Part shown: piece by piece, positions 17,758 through 26,458 of the stretch
Layout of the letters: the number at the start of each line of letters is the position of its first letter
Position numbering within the stretch: the first letter of the stretch is position 1
From: MWEH01 sp035409945
Lineage (GTDB): Bacteria > Bacillota > Clostridia > Christensenellales > DTU072
Assembly: GCA_035409945.1 (NCBI GenBank)
Contig: DAONQC010000012.1
Location: 1 to 45,495, forward strand
DNA: 45,495 nucleotides
Direction: 5' to 3'
Made by a program: the position numbers and the translations under genes
Notes under the pieces: model-generated
The model's input: the letters and a program-made list of their open reading frames with translations, nothing else
What the model was told of the DNA's origin: nothing
Database searches by the model: none

Positions 17758-18023
17758 AAGTTAGTAAAACAAAACTTAAACCAAGTTTGCTACACTTTAA
17801 AAGTTCCTTTTTTATTAGTGATGCGATTGAATAATATGCAGGTTAACCATATAAAGCGTTAAGCAGATATATTGGCGATAGATTTTGTGATGTTGTAGAT
17901 TTACGATACATTTATGGTAAAGTAGATTGGCAGTTTTTTTGGTGATGCTATTTTGTAATGGCTCTTGAAATATTGATAAAAAATGATAGAATATAAGTAT
18001 ATCAATTTTTTGTGAGGATTTAT
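17758..18023. other. non-coding gap with no recognised element
   Basis: A 266-base AT-rich stretch between the citrate-synthase-like gene and the P-loop gene. AAACTT/AAGTTT complementarity near 17770-17790 followed by CCTTTTTTATT may be a weak terminator. TTGATA at 17972 and TATAAG at 17993 may form a promoter for the next gene. I see nothing stronger. Confidence 0.3.
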
Positions 18024-18437
18024 ATGATAAATATTATTTACGGTTCGAAGGGTTCGGGTAAGACAAAGCATATTATACAACTAGCTAATGATCAAATTGA
18101 AAATGAACAACTCGGCGATATCGTTTTTATAACAGATACATCCAGATATATACATGACATTAAATATCAAATAAGATTTACTAACACAAAAGAGACACAT
18201 ATTACAACAGAAGACGGCTTTTTAGGATTCGTTCAAGGAATGCTAGAGGCTAACTATGACATTAGGTACTTCTATGTAGATGGAGTGGCTAGGATGATAG
18301 GTAAGGAAGTAGAGGAGATGGAAAGTTTCTTCTCAAAATTAGAGCAAGTAGCTCGTAAGACCGAAGCTACATTTACCTTAACCATATCCAGAGATTTAGA
18401 AGAACTACCAGATTTCGTGAGGAAATATATAGAGTGA
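18024..18437 (+). CDS. small P-loop NTPase-like protein
   Basis: Protein of 137 residues beginning MINIIYGSKGSGKTKHI, so a Walker A motif (GSKGSGKT) sits at the extreme N-terminus. A hydrophobic strand ending in Asp (IRYFYVDGVARM, near residue 84) could serve as Walker B. A longer frame from GTG 18012 exists, but that GTGAGGA is the ribosome site itself, so ATG 18024 is the start. No family name is recognised. The stop overlaps the thrC start (TGATG), implying translational coupling and a shared transcript, though no mechanistic link to threonine synthesis is evident. Confidence 0.75.
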   Translation: MINIIYGSKGSGKTKHIIQLANDQIENEQLGDIVFITDTSRYIHDIKYQIRFTNTKETHITTEDGFLGFVQGMLEANYDIRYFYVDGVARMIGKEVEEMESFFSKLEQVARKTEATFTLTISRDLEELPDFVRKYIE

Positions 18438-19912
18438 TGAAATATATTAGTACTAGAGGCGGTGCAGAAGTATCTGCGGGAACTGCCATTTTAAAGGGTA
18501 TTGCTGACGACGGTGGACTATATGTTCCATCGTCATTTCCGGTATTAACCAAAGAGCTGATGCAGAAAATGATAAAAATGGAGTATTTTGAGCGCGCAGC
18601 TGAAATACTATCTATGTATTTAACCGACTACACTAAAGAGGAAATTTTAGAGTATGCTGAAAAAGCATATAGTCGATTTGACGGCGACCCAGCACCAGTT
18701 ATAAAAATAGAAGATATTTATTTGCTAGAGCTTTTTCATGGGCCAACCAGTGCTTTTAAAGATATAGCATTAACCATACTTCCATATCTAATGCAAGCTG
18801 CTAGAAAAAAATCTGGCGAAAAAGAAAAAACGCTCATTTTAGTAGCAACATCTGGAGACACTGGCAAAGCTGCTGCTGAAGGTTTTAAAGATGTCCCAGG
18901 TACAGAGATAGTCGTCCTTTATCCTGCCAAAGGAGTTTCTGAATTACAAAAGTTACAAATGCAAGTGTCCGAAGGTGATAATGTTCACATAATAGGTATT
19001 AGCGGTAACTTTGATGAAGCTCAGACATTAGTGAAAAAGATATTTAATAGCAAAGAGTCCAATGAACAATTTAAAAAACTTGGATATAGTTTAAGCTCAG
19101 CTAACTCTATTAACTGGGGTAGGCTTGCACCACAAATCGTTTATTACATATCCGCATATCTTGACATGTTAGGATGTGATGAAATTAAATGGGGTGAGAA
19201 AATTAATGTGGTAGTGCCAACAGGAAATTTTGGTAATATTTTAGCTGCATATTACGCTATGAAGATGGGACTACCGATTAATAAACTAATTGTAGCAAGT
19301 AATAGCAACAATGTACTGACTGAATTTTTTAACGATGGTAAATATGATGCAAATAGAGACTTTCATAAAACAATTAGCCCATCTATGGACATACTAGTGT
19401 CATCGAATTTGGAAAGGTTGCTTTTCGAGTTTGCTGATAGAGATCCGCTTGTTGTCAAAAAATGGATGGAAGAATTGAAAAACAAAGGGGAATATACTAT
19501 TGATAAAGAAGAACTAGCAAAGAAGCTCCCTGAATTTGCAGGATATATGTCCACCGAAGAAGATACTAGGGATGGCATACTTGCTTTCTATGATTTAACT
19601 GATTATGTATTAGATCCACATACTGCAGTGGCAGTTAATGCTTGTTACGATTATCAGTATGATACTGATGATAAGACAAAGACATTAGTGGTTTCTACAG
19701 CTAGTCCATATAAGTTTGCTAAAGATGTATTTGAAATACTAACAGGGAAGAAAGAGCCTAGTGCCATAAATGCTATGAAACGCCTATATGACTATGCATT
19801 AATCGATGTGCCAAGCAATATGTTAGAGCTAGACATGATGGAGATTTTGCATACTACCGAAGTAGATACCGCTGATGTAGAAAAGACTATTTTTTCAATT
19901 CTAAAAAAATAA
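18437..19912 (+). CDS. thrC: threonine synthase
   Basis: PLP enzyme of 492 residues, long-form threonine synthase, converting O-phosphohomoserine to threonine. The N-terminal STRGGAEVSAGTAILKG is typical. The PLP-binding Lys lies in LFHGPTSAFKDIAL (near residue 112), and the phosphate-binding loop is VPTGNFGNILAAYYAMKMG. ATG 18437 overlaps the upstream stop by one base (TGATG); GTG 18434 is an alternative start three bases earlier. The gene stands apart from other threonine-pathway genes, paired only with the P-loop protein. Confidence 0.95.
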   Translation: MKYISTRGGAEVSAGTAILKGIADDGGLYVPSSFPVLTKELMQKMIKMEYFERAAEILSMYLTDYTKEEILEYAEKAYSRFDGDPAPVIKIEDIYLLELFHGPTSAFKDIALTILPYLMQAARKKSGEKEKTLILVATSGDTGKAAAEGFKDVPGTEIVVLYPAKGVSELQKLQMQVSEGDNVHIIGISGNFDEAQTLVKKIFNSKESNEQFKKLGYSLSSANSINWGRLAPQIVYYISAYLDMLGCDEIKWGEKINVVVPTGNFGNILAAYYAMKMGLPINKLIVASNSNNVLTEFFNDGKYDANRDFHKTISPSMDILVSSNLERLLFEFADRDPLVVKKWMEELKNKGEYTIDKEELAKKLPEFAGYMSTEEDTRDGILAFYDLTDYVLDPHTAVAVNACYDYQYDTDDKTKTLVVSTASPYKFAKDVFEILTGKKEPSAINAMKRLYDYALIDVPSNMLELDMMEILHTTEVDTADVEKTIFSILKK

Positions 19913-19949
19913 GCAGTATATCTAGTTAGATAAAATTCCATATTTTAGT

Positions 19950-19978
19950 ACCCCCCCCATTGTTTTTAGAGTTATAAT
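19950..19978 (+). promoter_or_regulatory. trpS promoter with a C8 tract at the -35 position
   Basis: TATAAT at 19973-19978 is preceded at 17-base spacing by a hexamer made of an eight-base C run (19951-19958), with no TTGACA-like sequence. The TATAAT position is convincing; the -35 is not. Such a run is very rare in this AT-rich sequence and is prone to length change. No T-box leader (no GGTGG-CCGCG box or terminator) is visible before trpS. Confidence 0.45.
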
Positions 19979-20053
19979 AAAACTTGTGTATTTATGCGTG
20001 AACATTTAAAATATTAAAGAATCAAAATATAAAATATTTTTAGGAGCTTAAAA

Positions 20054-21076
20054 ATGACTGAGAATAAACCAGAAAGAAAACCTATCTTGTATAGTGGTAT
20101 ACAACCAACAGGGGACTTGAATTTAGGAACATACATTGGTGCGGTGCATAACTGGTTGAAAATTCAAGATGAATACCTATCTATTTACGGGATAGCCGAT
20201 TTACATGCCCTTACAGTTAGAAGAAACCCACAAGAGTTTAGAAAAACAGCCTGGTCTCTTTTTGCGCAATACATTGCTTGTGGATTAGACCCTGAAAAAT
20301 CCATACTATATTTCCAATCACATGTACATCAACATGCTGAACTAGCTTGGATTCTTGGTTGTTATTCATATATTGGTGAGCTTCAGCGTATGACTCAGTA
20401 TAAAGATAAATCTGCACAACACTCTGATAATTTAAACATTGGTCTATTAGATTACCCAGTATTAATGGCAGCAGATATACTGCTATATCAAACTAATGTA
20501 GTGCCGGTTGGTATTGACCAAAAACAACATCTTGAATTAACAAGAGATATAGCTATTAGATTTAATAACGCATATAGCGAAACTTTTGTTGTACCGGAAG
20601 GCAATTTTGGTAGTTTAGGAGATAAAAAGATTTGTAGTTTACAAGATCCAACTAAAAAGATGAGTAAATCAGACCCCAACCCAGATAGCATAATTAGTAT
20701 TGTGGAAAGCCCCGATCAAATTATGAGAAAGATAAGAAAAGCTGTAACAGATTCTGAAACAGTCGTGGAATATAGAGAAGATAAGCCAGGTGTTTCAAAC
20801 CTTCTAGAAATATTTAGTGCTATGACTGGGAAAAGTATTGATGATTTAGTAAAAGAATATCATACAGCAGGATATAAAACTTTCAAAGAAGCTGTTGGCG
20901 AATCGATTGTTGAGAAAATGCGTCCAATAAGGGAAGAATATGAGCGGTTAATGCAGGATAAAAATCATCTCATTGATTTAGCAAGTCAAGGAGCAGAGCG
21001 CGCTGCATATTTAGCCGAAAAGACCCTTGCTAAAGTTAAACGGAAAATCGGACTTACCGACCTTAAGAAAAAATAG
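20054..21076 (+). CDS. trpS: tryptophanyl-tRNA synthetase
   Basis: Class I aminoacyl-tRNA synthetase of 340 residues, charging tRNA-Trp. The HIGH-equivalent GIQPTGDLNLGTYIGAV (near residue 16) and the KMSKS loop KKMSKSDPNP (near residue 204) are intact. GIDQKQHLELTRDIAIRFN is the characteristic tRNA/Trp-binding segment. Length is normal for bacterial TrpS. TAGGAGCTTAAAA precedes ATG 20054. The 140-base upstream region is too short for a T-box riboswitch. Confidence 0.97.
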   Translation: MTENKPERKPILYSGIQPTGDLNLGTYIGAVHNWLKIQDEYLSIYGIADLHALTVRRNPQEFRKTAWSLFAQYIACGLDPEKSILYFQSHVHQHAELAWILGCYSYIGELQRMTQYKDKSAQHSDNLNIGLLDYPVLMAADILLYQTNVVPVGIDQKQHLELTRDIAIRFNNAYSETFVVPEGNFGSLGDKKICSLQDPTKKMSKSDPNPDSIISIVESPDQIMRKIRKAVTDSETVVEYREDKPGVSNLLEIFSAMTGKSIDDLVKEYHTAGYKTFKEAVGESIVEKMRPIREEYERLMQDKNHLIDLASQGAERAAYLAEKTLAKVKRKIGLTDLKKK

Positions 21077-21119
21077 AAGCCATAAAATAGTTGCTTAATA
21101 AATTCCGTTACTAAAGGTG

Positions 21120-21230
21120 CAAAGTATATAGAAAGTCTAGAGTAATATTACATTAGTAAATCAAGTCTTGGCATAAAAACACTAGAGTAAAATTACCAAC
21201 TAGAGTTGACTAAAAGCCTTTAAAAATAAA
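21120..21230. repeat. weak degenerate repeat between trpS and the DUF5685 gene
   Basis: Two similar blocks, AAGTATATAGAAAGTCTAGAGTAATATTAC (split here as AAGTATATAGAAAGTC and TAGAGTAATATTAC) and GGCATAAAAACACTAGAGTAAAATTACC, recur about 65 bases apart. Read in register both end LE-stop. A relation to the trpS tail (LKKK-stop) is not evident. This may be another decayed tail array, too eroded to prove. Confidence 0.3.
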
Positions 21231-21252
21231 CAAATTCAAAGGATAAAATAAG

Positions 21253-22128
21253 TTGTTTGGATATATAAAAGCAGACAAACCGAATATGTTGATTAAAGAC
21301 CATACTGAGTATAGGGCATACTACTGTGGGCTATGTAAAAGTATTGCAAAGAAAAATCCACAGTTTATGAGAATGTCAGTAAATTTCGATATAGTTGCTT
21401 TGAGTTTGCTAGCGCATAATTATGCAAAAGTTAAGCCCACTGCAAAATTAGGTAGGTGCATAATTCATCCAATTGGTAAAAAATTCCCCATCTTAGAACA
21501 TAATGAAATTCAAGCAAAAATTGTGGATATAAACACTATTTTAGGCTACTACAAACTTAAAGATGATGTCGAAGACGAAAAGGGCTTAAAGAAAAGGATT
21601 GCGAAACTTTATGTTAAACCAAAGTATAAAAGAGCAGCAAAAAGGATGCCTGAATTCGATAGCGAAATAAGAAAAATATACAATGAATTTGATGAAATTC
21701 AAAAAAGTGAAACCAAAACTAATAAACTGCCAGCACTTTTAAATAAATCAGGGGAAATGTTAGTTGCTATTGGGAAGATAGCATGCCCTAATTATGATGA
21801 ACCCCTTATAACATTTTGTGAAAACTTAGGGAAGTGGATATATCTAATAGATGCATATGATGATATGGAAAAGGATATAAAAAGGAAGAGCTTTAATCCA
21901 TTACTGAAAGACGGCAATGCTCTGACAGAAGAAGAGTTAGATAAAGTAACTATTATGGTGGAAGCTAACCTTAAAGAGTATATCGGTCGCATAAAAGAAG
22001 CATATGATTTAATGGATATAACAATATCTGAAGGTGCACTATCCAACGTAGTATATATGGGCTTAGATGCAGAAACCGATGTGGTGATAAAAAATCAAGG
22101 AAAGGCCTGTAAGGTCACACTCCTTTAA
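21253..22128 (+). CDS. DUF5685 family protein
   Basis: Protein of 291 residues of a conserved clostridial family of unknown function. It starts with TTG at 21253: the sequence MFGYIKADKPNMLIKDHTEYRAYYCGLCK matches the family's typical N-terminus (shown here as MFGYIKADKP, then YYCGLCK near residue 28), and no ATG fits. Mostly helical and charged, with no signal peptide. YLIDAYDDMEKDIKRKSFNPL (core IDAYDDMEKD, near residue 200) is an acidic, possibly metal-binding stretch, and a prenyl-synthase-like helical fold is conceivable but unproven. It is followed by the J-like and membrane-protein genes, an arrangement I believe recurs in Clostridia. A relic copy of its 3' end follows the stop codon. 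Confidence 0.85.
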   Translation: MFGYIKADKPNMLIKDHTEYRAYYCGLCKSIAKKNPQFMRMSVNFDIVALSLLAHNYAKVKPTAKLGRCIIHPIGKKFPILEHNEIQAKIVDINTILGYYKLKDDVEDEKGLKKRIAKLYVKPKYKRAAKRMPEFDSEIRKIYNEFDEIQKSETKTNKLPALLNKSGEMLVAIGKIACPNYDEPLITFCENLGKWIYLIDAYDDMEKDIKRKSFNPLLKDGNALTEEELDKVTIMVEANLKEYIGRIKEAYDLMDITISEGALSNVVYMGLDAETDVVIKNQGKACKVTLL

Positions 22129-22163
22129 TGGCAACTAGAGTTCTTTTTGCGCTCTAATCAAAT

Positions 22164-22244
22164 GGTGTAAGAGGTATAGGTTTAGACTCGCAAACTGATA
22201 GAATAAAAAACAAAGGAAAAGCTTGTAAAGTCACGTTGTTATAA
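22164..22244 (+). pseudogene. decayed copy of the DUF5685 gene's 3' end, with mostly synonymous changes
   Basis: An in-frame tail reading GVRGIGLDSQTDRI then KNKGKACKVTLL-stop, against the gene's MGLDAETDVVI then KNQGKACKVTLL-stop. In the last nine codons every difference is synonymous (GCC/GCT, AAG/AAA twice, ACA/ACG, CTC/TTG, CTT/TTA). Over about 22 aligned codons I count ten synonymous and four non-synonymous differences plus one lost codon. Similarity continues past the stop to 22274 (ACTAGAG..GCGCTCTAATC against GTTAGAT..ATACTCTAATC). The rest of the 318-base gap has a TTAACCT/AGGTTAA inverted repeat (22318-22344) and TATAAT at 22418-22423 before the next gene. Confidence 0.85.
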
Positions 22245-22446
22245 TAAGTGTTAGATTGCTCTCTATACTCTAATCGTGAGCTGTGATATTGACAAATAAT
22301 ATAATAATTATGATGGATTAACCTCTCGATATTAATAAGGTTAAAAATCCGTCCAATAAATAAGTAGAAGTAACCGTATTAATATAGTAAAATATAGTAA
22401 GCAGTGATAGTTTATGATATAATTTACTAACAAAAAAGGAGAAATT

Positions 22447-23109
22447 ATGCAAAAGTCCCCATTTGAAATTTTAGGTGTAAAAGAAAATGCAACTCAAGAA
22501 GAGCTTTATTACGCATACAAAAAAGAAAGATCCAAGTATGACGAAATGAGGTTTGAGCCAGGTGAAAGAGGTGCTGAAGCGTGTGCCAGGATAGATGAAA
22601 TTGAACTTGCATATAGAGATGCAAAAGATATTTTAGCAGCAACTGAAATTATAGAAGCTGAAGTAGTTGTAGATGGTGTGACTGGAAATAAGCTAGATGA
22701 GGCAGATAAACTAATAAAAGAAAAGAAATACAATGAAGCAAAAGCAGTCTTAGACTCCATCGAATATAAAAATGGGCAATGGTATTATTTAAGTTCAATC
22801 ATTAATTATGCACAAGGTAATAAAGAAGCTGCAAAAGCTGACTTAGAAAATGCAGTAAAAGAAGAACCGACAAATGAAAGGTTTAAGGCAGCACTCAATA
22901 GATTAAATGCAAAAATGGCTGGTGGACCTGGTTCGGAGAGAACTGAATATTATGCTAGAGAAGGAGGACAATCTCCATATACAAATAGGCATACTGATAG
23001 GGGCGAGTCTCCAGGAAGGGCAGTTGGACCTTGTGATATATGTGCGGGACTACTTTGTGCGGACTGTTGTTGTGAATGCTTAGGTGGGGACTTAATTAGC
23101 TGTTGTTAA
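22447..23109 (+). CDS. J-domain-like protein with TPR region and Cys-rich tail
   Basis: Protein of 220 residues. Residues 1-65 look like a J-domain (SPFEILGVKENATQEELYYAYKKE...), but the HPD tripeptide needed to stimulate DnaK ATPase is absent; the position reads KYDEMRFEPG. Residues ~78-155 form a TPR-like pair of helices (ADKLIKEKKYNEAKAVLDSI..., NYAQGNKEAAKADLENAVKEEP). A Gly/Arg/Tyr-rich linker leads to a C-terminal segment with nine cysteines in the last 25 residues (CDICAGLLCADCCCEC...SCC), probably metal-binding. AAGGAG precedes ATG 22447. It sits between DUF5685 and a membrane protein; together they look like a conserved uncharacterised module. Confidence 0.8.
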   Translation: MQKSPFEILGVKENATQEELYYAYKKERSKYDEMRFEPGERGAEACARIDEIELAYRDAKDILAATEIIEAEVVVDGVTGNKLDEADKLIKEKKYNEAKAVLDSIEYKNGQWYYLSSIINYAQGNKEAAKADLENAVKEEPTNERFKAALNRLNAKMAGGPGSERTEYYAREGGQSPYTNRHTDRGESPGRAVGPCDICAGLLCADCCCECLGGDLISCC

Positions 23110-23158
23110 AGTCTATCTTGCATCAAGCATTAATAAGTAAGTACAAAATATAGATGCA

Positions 23159-23902
23159 ATGAAAAAAAATAGAATTTTTGGTCATAGTATCGCTTTGGCA
23201 GGAATAGGCGCTGCCATATCATTAGGCGCGGTTATCGCGTCTTTTTACATACAACAAATATCAATAACACTAAATATTATTGCAATAGCTGGGATAATGC
23301 TCCCACTATCAAAAGAGTACTATAAGGAAGCTATGCTTGCTTACGCAGCAACATGTCTTCTAGGTGGGATATTTGCAAATATTCATATACTATCATTTGT
23401 TTTCGGGGGCGCATATGCCATATATACAGTGATGGTATATAACCAAAAAATAAAGCTTCATATAGTTGTATGCTGGCTAATTAAAATTGCATATGCAATC
23501 TTTGTGTTTTTCATAATGTATTACTTAGCAAAGGTATTTGTAGTTAATTTTGAAAAAATTAACACCATAATTGATCTTAGTAGCAATACCAAGGTACAAA
23601 TATATGTGACGCTCAATATAGTCTTCGTAATTTTATTTATACTCTACGATATAGGGCTAATATTTATGTATAAACTAACAGTTAAAACAATGGAAAGAGT
23701 ACTTCCAACTAAAGGCAAGGAGTCTACTAAGGAAGATAATGTAGAAAGTGATGAGGGCAGTCCGTATGGAGATGACTATATAGAAGAAAAAAGCGACGGA
23801 GGCGGTCCATATGGAGATGGTTATACAGAAGATGGTGATTCTTCTAAACAAAAAGAAATAGATAATGAAGACCCTGATAACAATCAAGACAAAAAGCCAT
23901 AA
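23159..23902 (+). CDS. membrane protein with acidic C-terminal tail
   Basis: Protein of 247 residues with about six hydrophobic helices in residues 10-180 and a cytoplasmic-type hydrophilic tail (~185-247). The tail contains two imperfect repeats, GSPYGDDYIEEKSDG and GGPYGDGYTEDGDS, and is strongly acidic. I recognise no family. The start is ATG 23159, 49 bases after the J-like gene, with only a weak ribosome site (AAGTACAAAATAGATGCA). The Gly-Pro-Tyr-Gly tail could interact with the Gly/Tyr-rich linker of the neighbour, but that is guesswork. Confidence 0.7.
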   Translation: MKKNRIFGHSIALAGIGAAISLGAVIASFYIQQISITLNIIAIAGIMLPLSKEYYKEAMLAYAATCLLGGIFANIHILSFVFGGAYAIYTVMVYNQKIKLHIVVCWLIKIAYAIFVFFIMYYLAKVFVVNFEKINTIIDLSSNTKVQIYVTLNIVFVILFILYDIGLIFMYKLTVKTMERVLPTKGKESTKEDNVESDEGSPYGDDYIEEKSDGGGPYGDGYTEDGDSSKQKEIDNEDPDNNQDKKP

Positions 23903-23981
23903 AGGTTTATCGTAACGGTAAAAGATGGCGAGTTTGACATTAAACCAGCGCATATATAGAATTTAAGTAAAGGAAATAACC

Positions 23982-24662
23982 ATGAGTATTGTAACTATAG
24001 GAAATGATTGGGATAAATTATTAAGACCTTCATTTGAAAGTGATTGGTATCAAAATCTTCGACAGTTTTTGATTTCGGAATATACAAATGAAACTATATA
24101 TCCCGACATGTACGATATATACAATAGTATTCGTACTAAATCATATGAAAATACCAAAGTTGTCATAATAGGACAAGACCCATATCACGGTCCAGGGCAA
24201 GCACATGGCTACTGCTTTTCGGTTAAGCCAGGGGTTCCACTTCCACCATCACTAAAGAATATATTTCAAGAGATAAATAATGATTTGGGTATCAAAACTC
24301 CTAATAATGGCTGTCTAATTCCTTGGGCAAAGCAAGGAGTGTTATTACTCAATGCAATATTAACGGTGAGAAAATCAAGTCCATTATCGCATAAAGGCAA
24401 GGGTTGGGAAAAGCTAACTGATAAGATAATATCACTACTAAATGATAGAGAAGAACCCGTCATCTTTTTATTATGGGGTGCACCCGCTAGAGCTAAAAAA
24501 GAGCTCATTACAAATAGTAGGCACTATGTTTTAGAAGCACCACATCCATCTCCATTATCAGCGTATGCTGGATTTTTTGGATGTAAGCATTTTTCTAAAG
24601 CAAATAGTTTGCTTGCTCTCCTGTCTAAACAACCAATCAATTGGCAGATACCTGATATTTAA
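23982..24662 (+). CDS. ung: uracil-DNA glycosylase
   Basis: Family 1 UDG of 226 residues, removing uracil from DNA to start base-excision repair. The water-activating Asp66 is in IIGQDPYHGPGQAHG, the uracil-recognition block GVLLLNAILTV is near residue 125, and the DNA-intercalating loop is HPSPLSAYAGFFG near residue 185, with the catalytic His first. Length and motifs are canonical. AAAGGAAATAACC precedes ATG 23982. The gene follows the membrane-protein gene by 79 bases. Confidence 0.97.
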   Translation: MSIVTIGNDWDKLLRPSFESDWYQNLRQFLISEYTNETIYPDMYDIYNSIRTKSYENTKVVIIGQDPYHGPGQAHGYCFSVKPGVPLPPSLKNIFQEINNDLGIKTPNNGCLIPWAKQGVLLLNAILTVRKSSPLSHKGKGWEKLTDKIISLLNDREEPVIFLLWGAPARAKKELITNSRHYVLEAPHPSPLSAYAGFFGCKHFSKANSLLALLSKQPINWQIPDI

Positions 24663-24827
24663 CCTTTATATCTCCTAGCATAATCGGTTACAATATATGT
24701 GCTGATATATGTCGGTTGTCATAGTAAGTGTAACAGTAAACGGGCTCGATGTATGGCAGTGTAAATACACACTTTAAGAGTGTAAAGGTAATTAATTTAT
24801 GATAATATATTCTTTATTGGTGAAAAT

Positions 24828-25556
24828 ATGGATTACGAAAATGAAGTAGCTAAAAGAGTGCAGTGGATAAAAGATGTCCTTGGGAGTGCTCATGCAAAAG
24901 GCATAGTGCTTGGTATGAGTGGAGGAAAGGACTGCGCTTTAGTTGCAATTTTATCAAAAATGGCAACTCCTAATGTTGTAGGTATTATAATGCCAATCGA
25001 ATCATCTAGAAACTATAAAGAAGATAGAGATGATGCATTTACGTTATGCAAACAATTTGATATAGAGGTAAAAGAAGTTGACTTAACCGATGTCAAAAAG
25101 TTACTTAGACGCACATTAGAACCACTTGATGAGGAAAATCCTGACATTGCCTATCAAAATATCAACCCAAGACTTAGAATGATAACGTTATACAACTACG
25201 GTCAAAGGAAAGGGTATCTTGTAGCAGGAACAGGTAATAAAAGTGAAAGAACTATGGGATACTTTACCAAATGGGGAGATGGAGCATATGACTTTAACCC
25301 AATTGGAGATATGACAGCTACCGAGATATTTAAAATGCTAAAATATCTTGATTGTCCACAAAATATAATAGACAAAGCGCCTTCAGCAGGGCTGTATGAA
25401 GGTCAAACAGATGAAAATGACTTTGGTGTTACATATAAAGAATTAGATACATATATTCTAACTGGAAATGCAACGGATAGAGTAAAAGAGATTGTAGATA
25501 AAGCATATAACCGTACAAAACATAAAAGAGAAAATCCTAGGATTTATCCTAACTAA
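24828..25556 (+). CDS. nadE: ammonia-dependent NAD+ synthetase
   Basis: NadE of 242 residues, amidating nicotinic acid adenine dinucleotide to NAD+ with ammonia and ATP. The PP-loop LGMSGGKDCALVAIL (near residue 27) is the ATP-pyrophosphatase signature. GTGNKSERTMGYFTKWGDGAYDFNPIGD (core GTGNKSERTMGYFTKWGDG, near residue 137) carries the NaAD-binding residues. There is no glutaminase domain. Its position 32 bases ahead of the hydrogenase sensory genes suggests cotranscription and ties NAD supply to hydrogen metabolism. GTGAAAAT precedes ATG 24828; the ribosome site is weak. Confidence 0.95.
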   Translation: MDYENEVAKRVQWIKDVLGSAHAKGIVLGMSGGKDCALVAILSKMATPNVVGIIMPIESSRNYKEDRDDAFTLCKQFDIEVKEVDLTDVKKLLRRTLEPLDEENPDIAYQNINPRLRMITLYNYGQRKGYLVAGTGNKSERTMGYFTKWGDGAYDFNPIGDMTATEIFKMLKYLDCPQNIIDKAPSAGLYEGQTDENDFGVTYKELDTYILTGNATDRVKEIVDKAYNRTKHKRENPRIYPN

Positions 25557-25588
25557 AAATACAATAATATAAGCAGGATGGTGTGATT

Positions 25589-25933
25589 ATGAAAATAGTA
25601 GATGTAGCAAAATTAGTAAATGCAGAAATAGTGGCCGGGCATGAAGCAAAGGATAAAGAGGCTAAGTTCATTTTTGCATCCGATCTGATGAGTGATGTAT
25701 TGGCGTTTGCCCATGATGAAGATATTTTAGTGTCTGGGCTATGCAATCCACAGGTAGTGAGAACTGCCGCACTTTTGGATATGCATTGTATTATACTCGT
25801 GAGAGGAAAAGTTCCAACCGATGATATTACTTCCTTGTGTGATAAAAAGGGAATTGCATTTTTAACAACAAAATTAGGTATGCACGATGTATGTGGCATT
25901 CTATATGAAAAAGGATTAACTTCAGGGAAGTAA
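25589..25933 (+). CDS. DRTGG-domain protein (hydrogenase-associated)
   Basis: Small protein of 114 residues, essentially a single DRTGG domain: AKLVNAEIVAGHEAKDKEAKF (start), FIFASDLMSDVLAFA, then VRTAALLDMHCIILVRGK. Such domains occur in phosphotransacetylase and in clostridial hydrogenase loci and are thought to bind a small ligand. The frame is open from GTG 25583, but ATG 25589 has the better-placed GGATGGTG ribosome site. Four bases separate it from the next gene. A second DRTGG protein lies at 27807. A regulatory role is inferred from context only. Confidence 0.85.
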   Translation: MKIVDVAKLVNAEIVAGHEAKDKEAKFIFASDLMSDVLAFAHDEDILVSGLCNPQVVRTAALLDMHCIILVRGKVPTDDITSLCDKKGIAFLTTKLGMHDVCGILYEKGLTSGK

Positions 25934-25937
25934 AGTA

Positions 25938-26363
25938 ATGAGCAGTTTGCATTTAGAATATGATGTTGTAGGAAATAATTTTGCTACAGCAGGCAGTGCT
26001 TCGAATGAGGTTAAGTCTATTCTTAAAAAATTAGGCATTGATTCTCAATCAATTAGAAAGGTTGCCATTGCAATGTATGAAGGTGAAATAAATATGGTAA
26101 TACATGCAGGGGGCGGAAAGGCAATAATTGAAATATTCGAAGATAGAATAGAGATAGTCTTAGAAGATTCGGGTGGTGGTATTCCTGATGTAGAACTTGC
26201 AATGCAAGCAGGATATACAACGGCTTCAGAAACTATACGGAATTTAGGTTTTGGTGCTGGCATGGGGCTACCTAATATGAAAAGGTTTGCTGATAAGTTT
26301 GATATCGAAAGTGTTGTTGGTGAAGGGACTACAATTAAAATGACTGTTAACTTTCCTGAGTAA
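25938..26363 (+). CDS. GHKL ATPase, RsbW-like anti-sigma/serine-kinase type
   Basis: Protein of 141 residues with a complete small HATPase fold. The N box is AMYEGEINMVIHAGGG (Asn for Mg-ATP), the G1 box is LEDSGGGIPD, and the G2 box is GFGAGMGLPNMKRF. The last strand, GEGTTIKMTVNF, is typical. There is no histidine-kinase dimerisation domain, so it belongs with RsbW/SpoIIAB-like ATPases that phosphorylate or bind a partner protein. Genes of this type recur between DRTGG and HydS-like genes in clostridial hydrogenase loci. Its target is unknown. Confidence 0.85.
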   Translation: MSSLHLEYDVVGNNFATAGSASNEVKSILKKLGIDSQSIRKVAIAMYEGEINMVIHAGGGKAIIEIFEDRIEIVLEDSGGGIPDVELAMQAGYTTASETIRNLGFGAGMGLPNMKRFADKFDIESVVGEGTTIKMTVNFPE

Positions 26364-26458
26364 TCAAACTGGTAATAAAAGCAAATTAGATACTATCATC
26401 GCAAAACAAAGACATTTAACATTTTGATATAAAATGAAGTAATGTAGAGGAATTTGAT

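Noticed and set aside
19913..20053. T-box riboswitch for trpS
   Set aside because: Only about 75 bases separate the likely transcription start from the start codon, and no T-box sequence or terminator/antiterminator pair is present.
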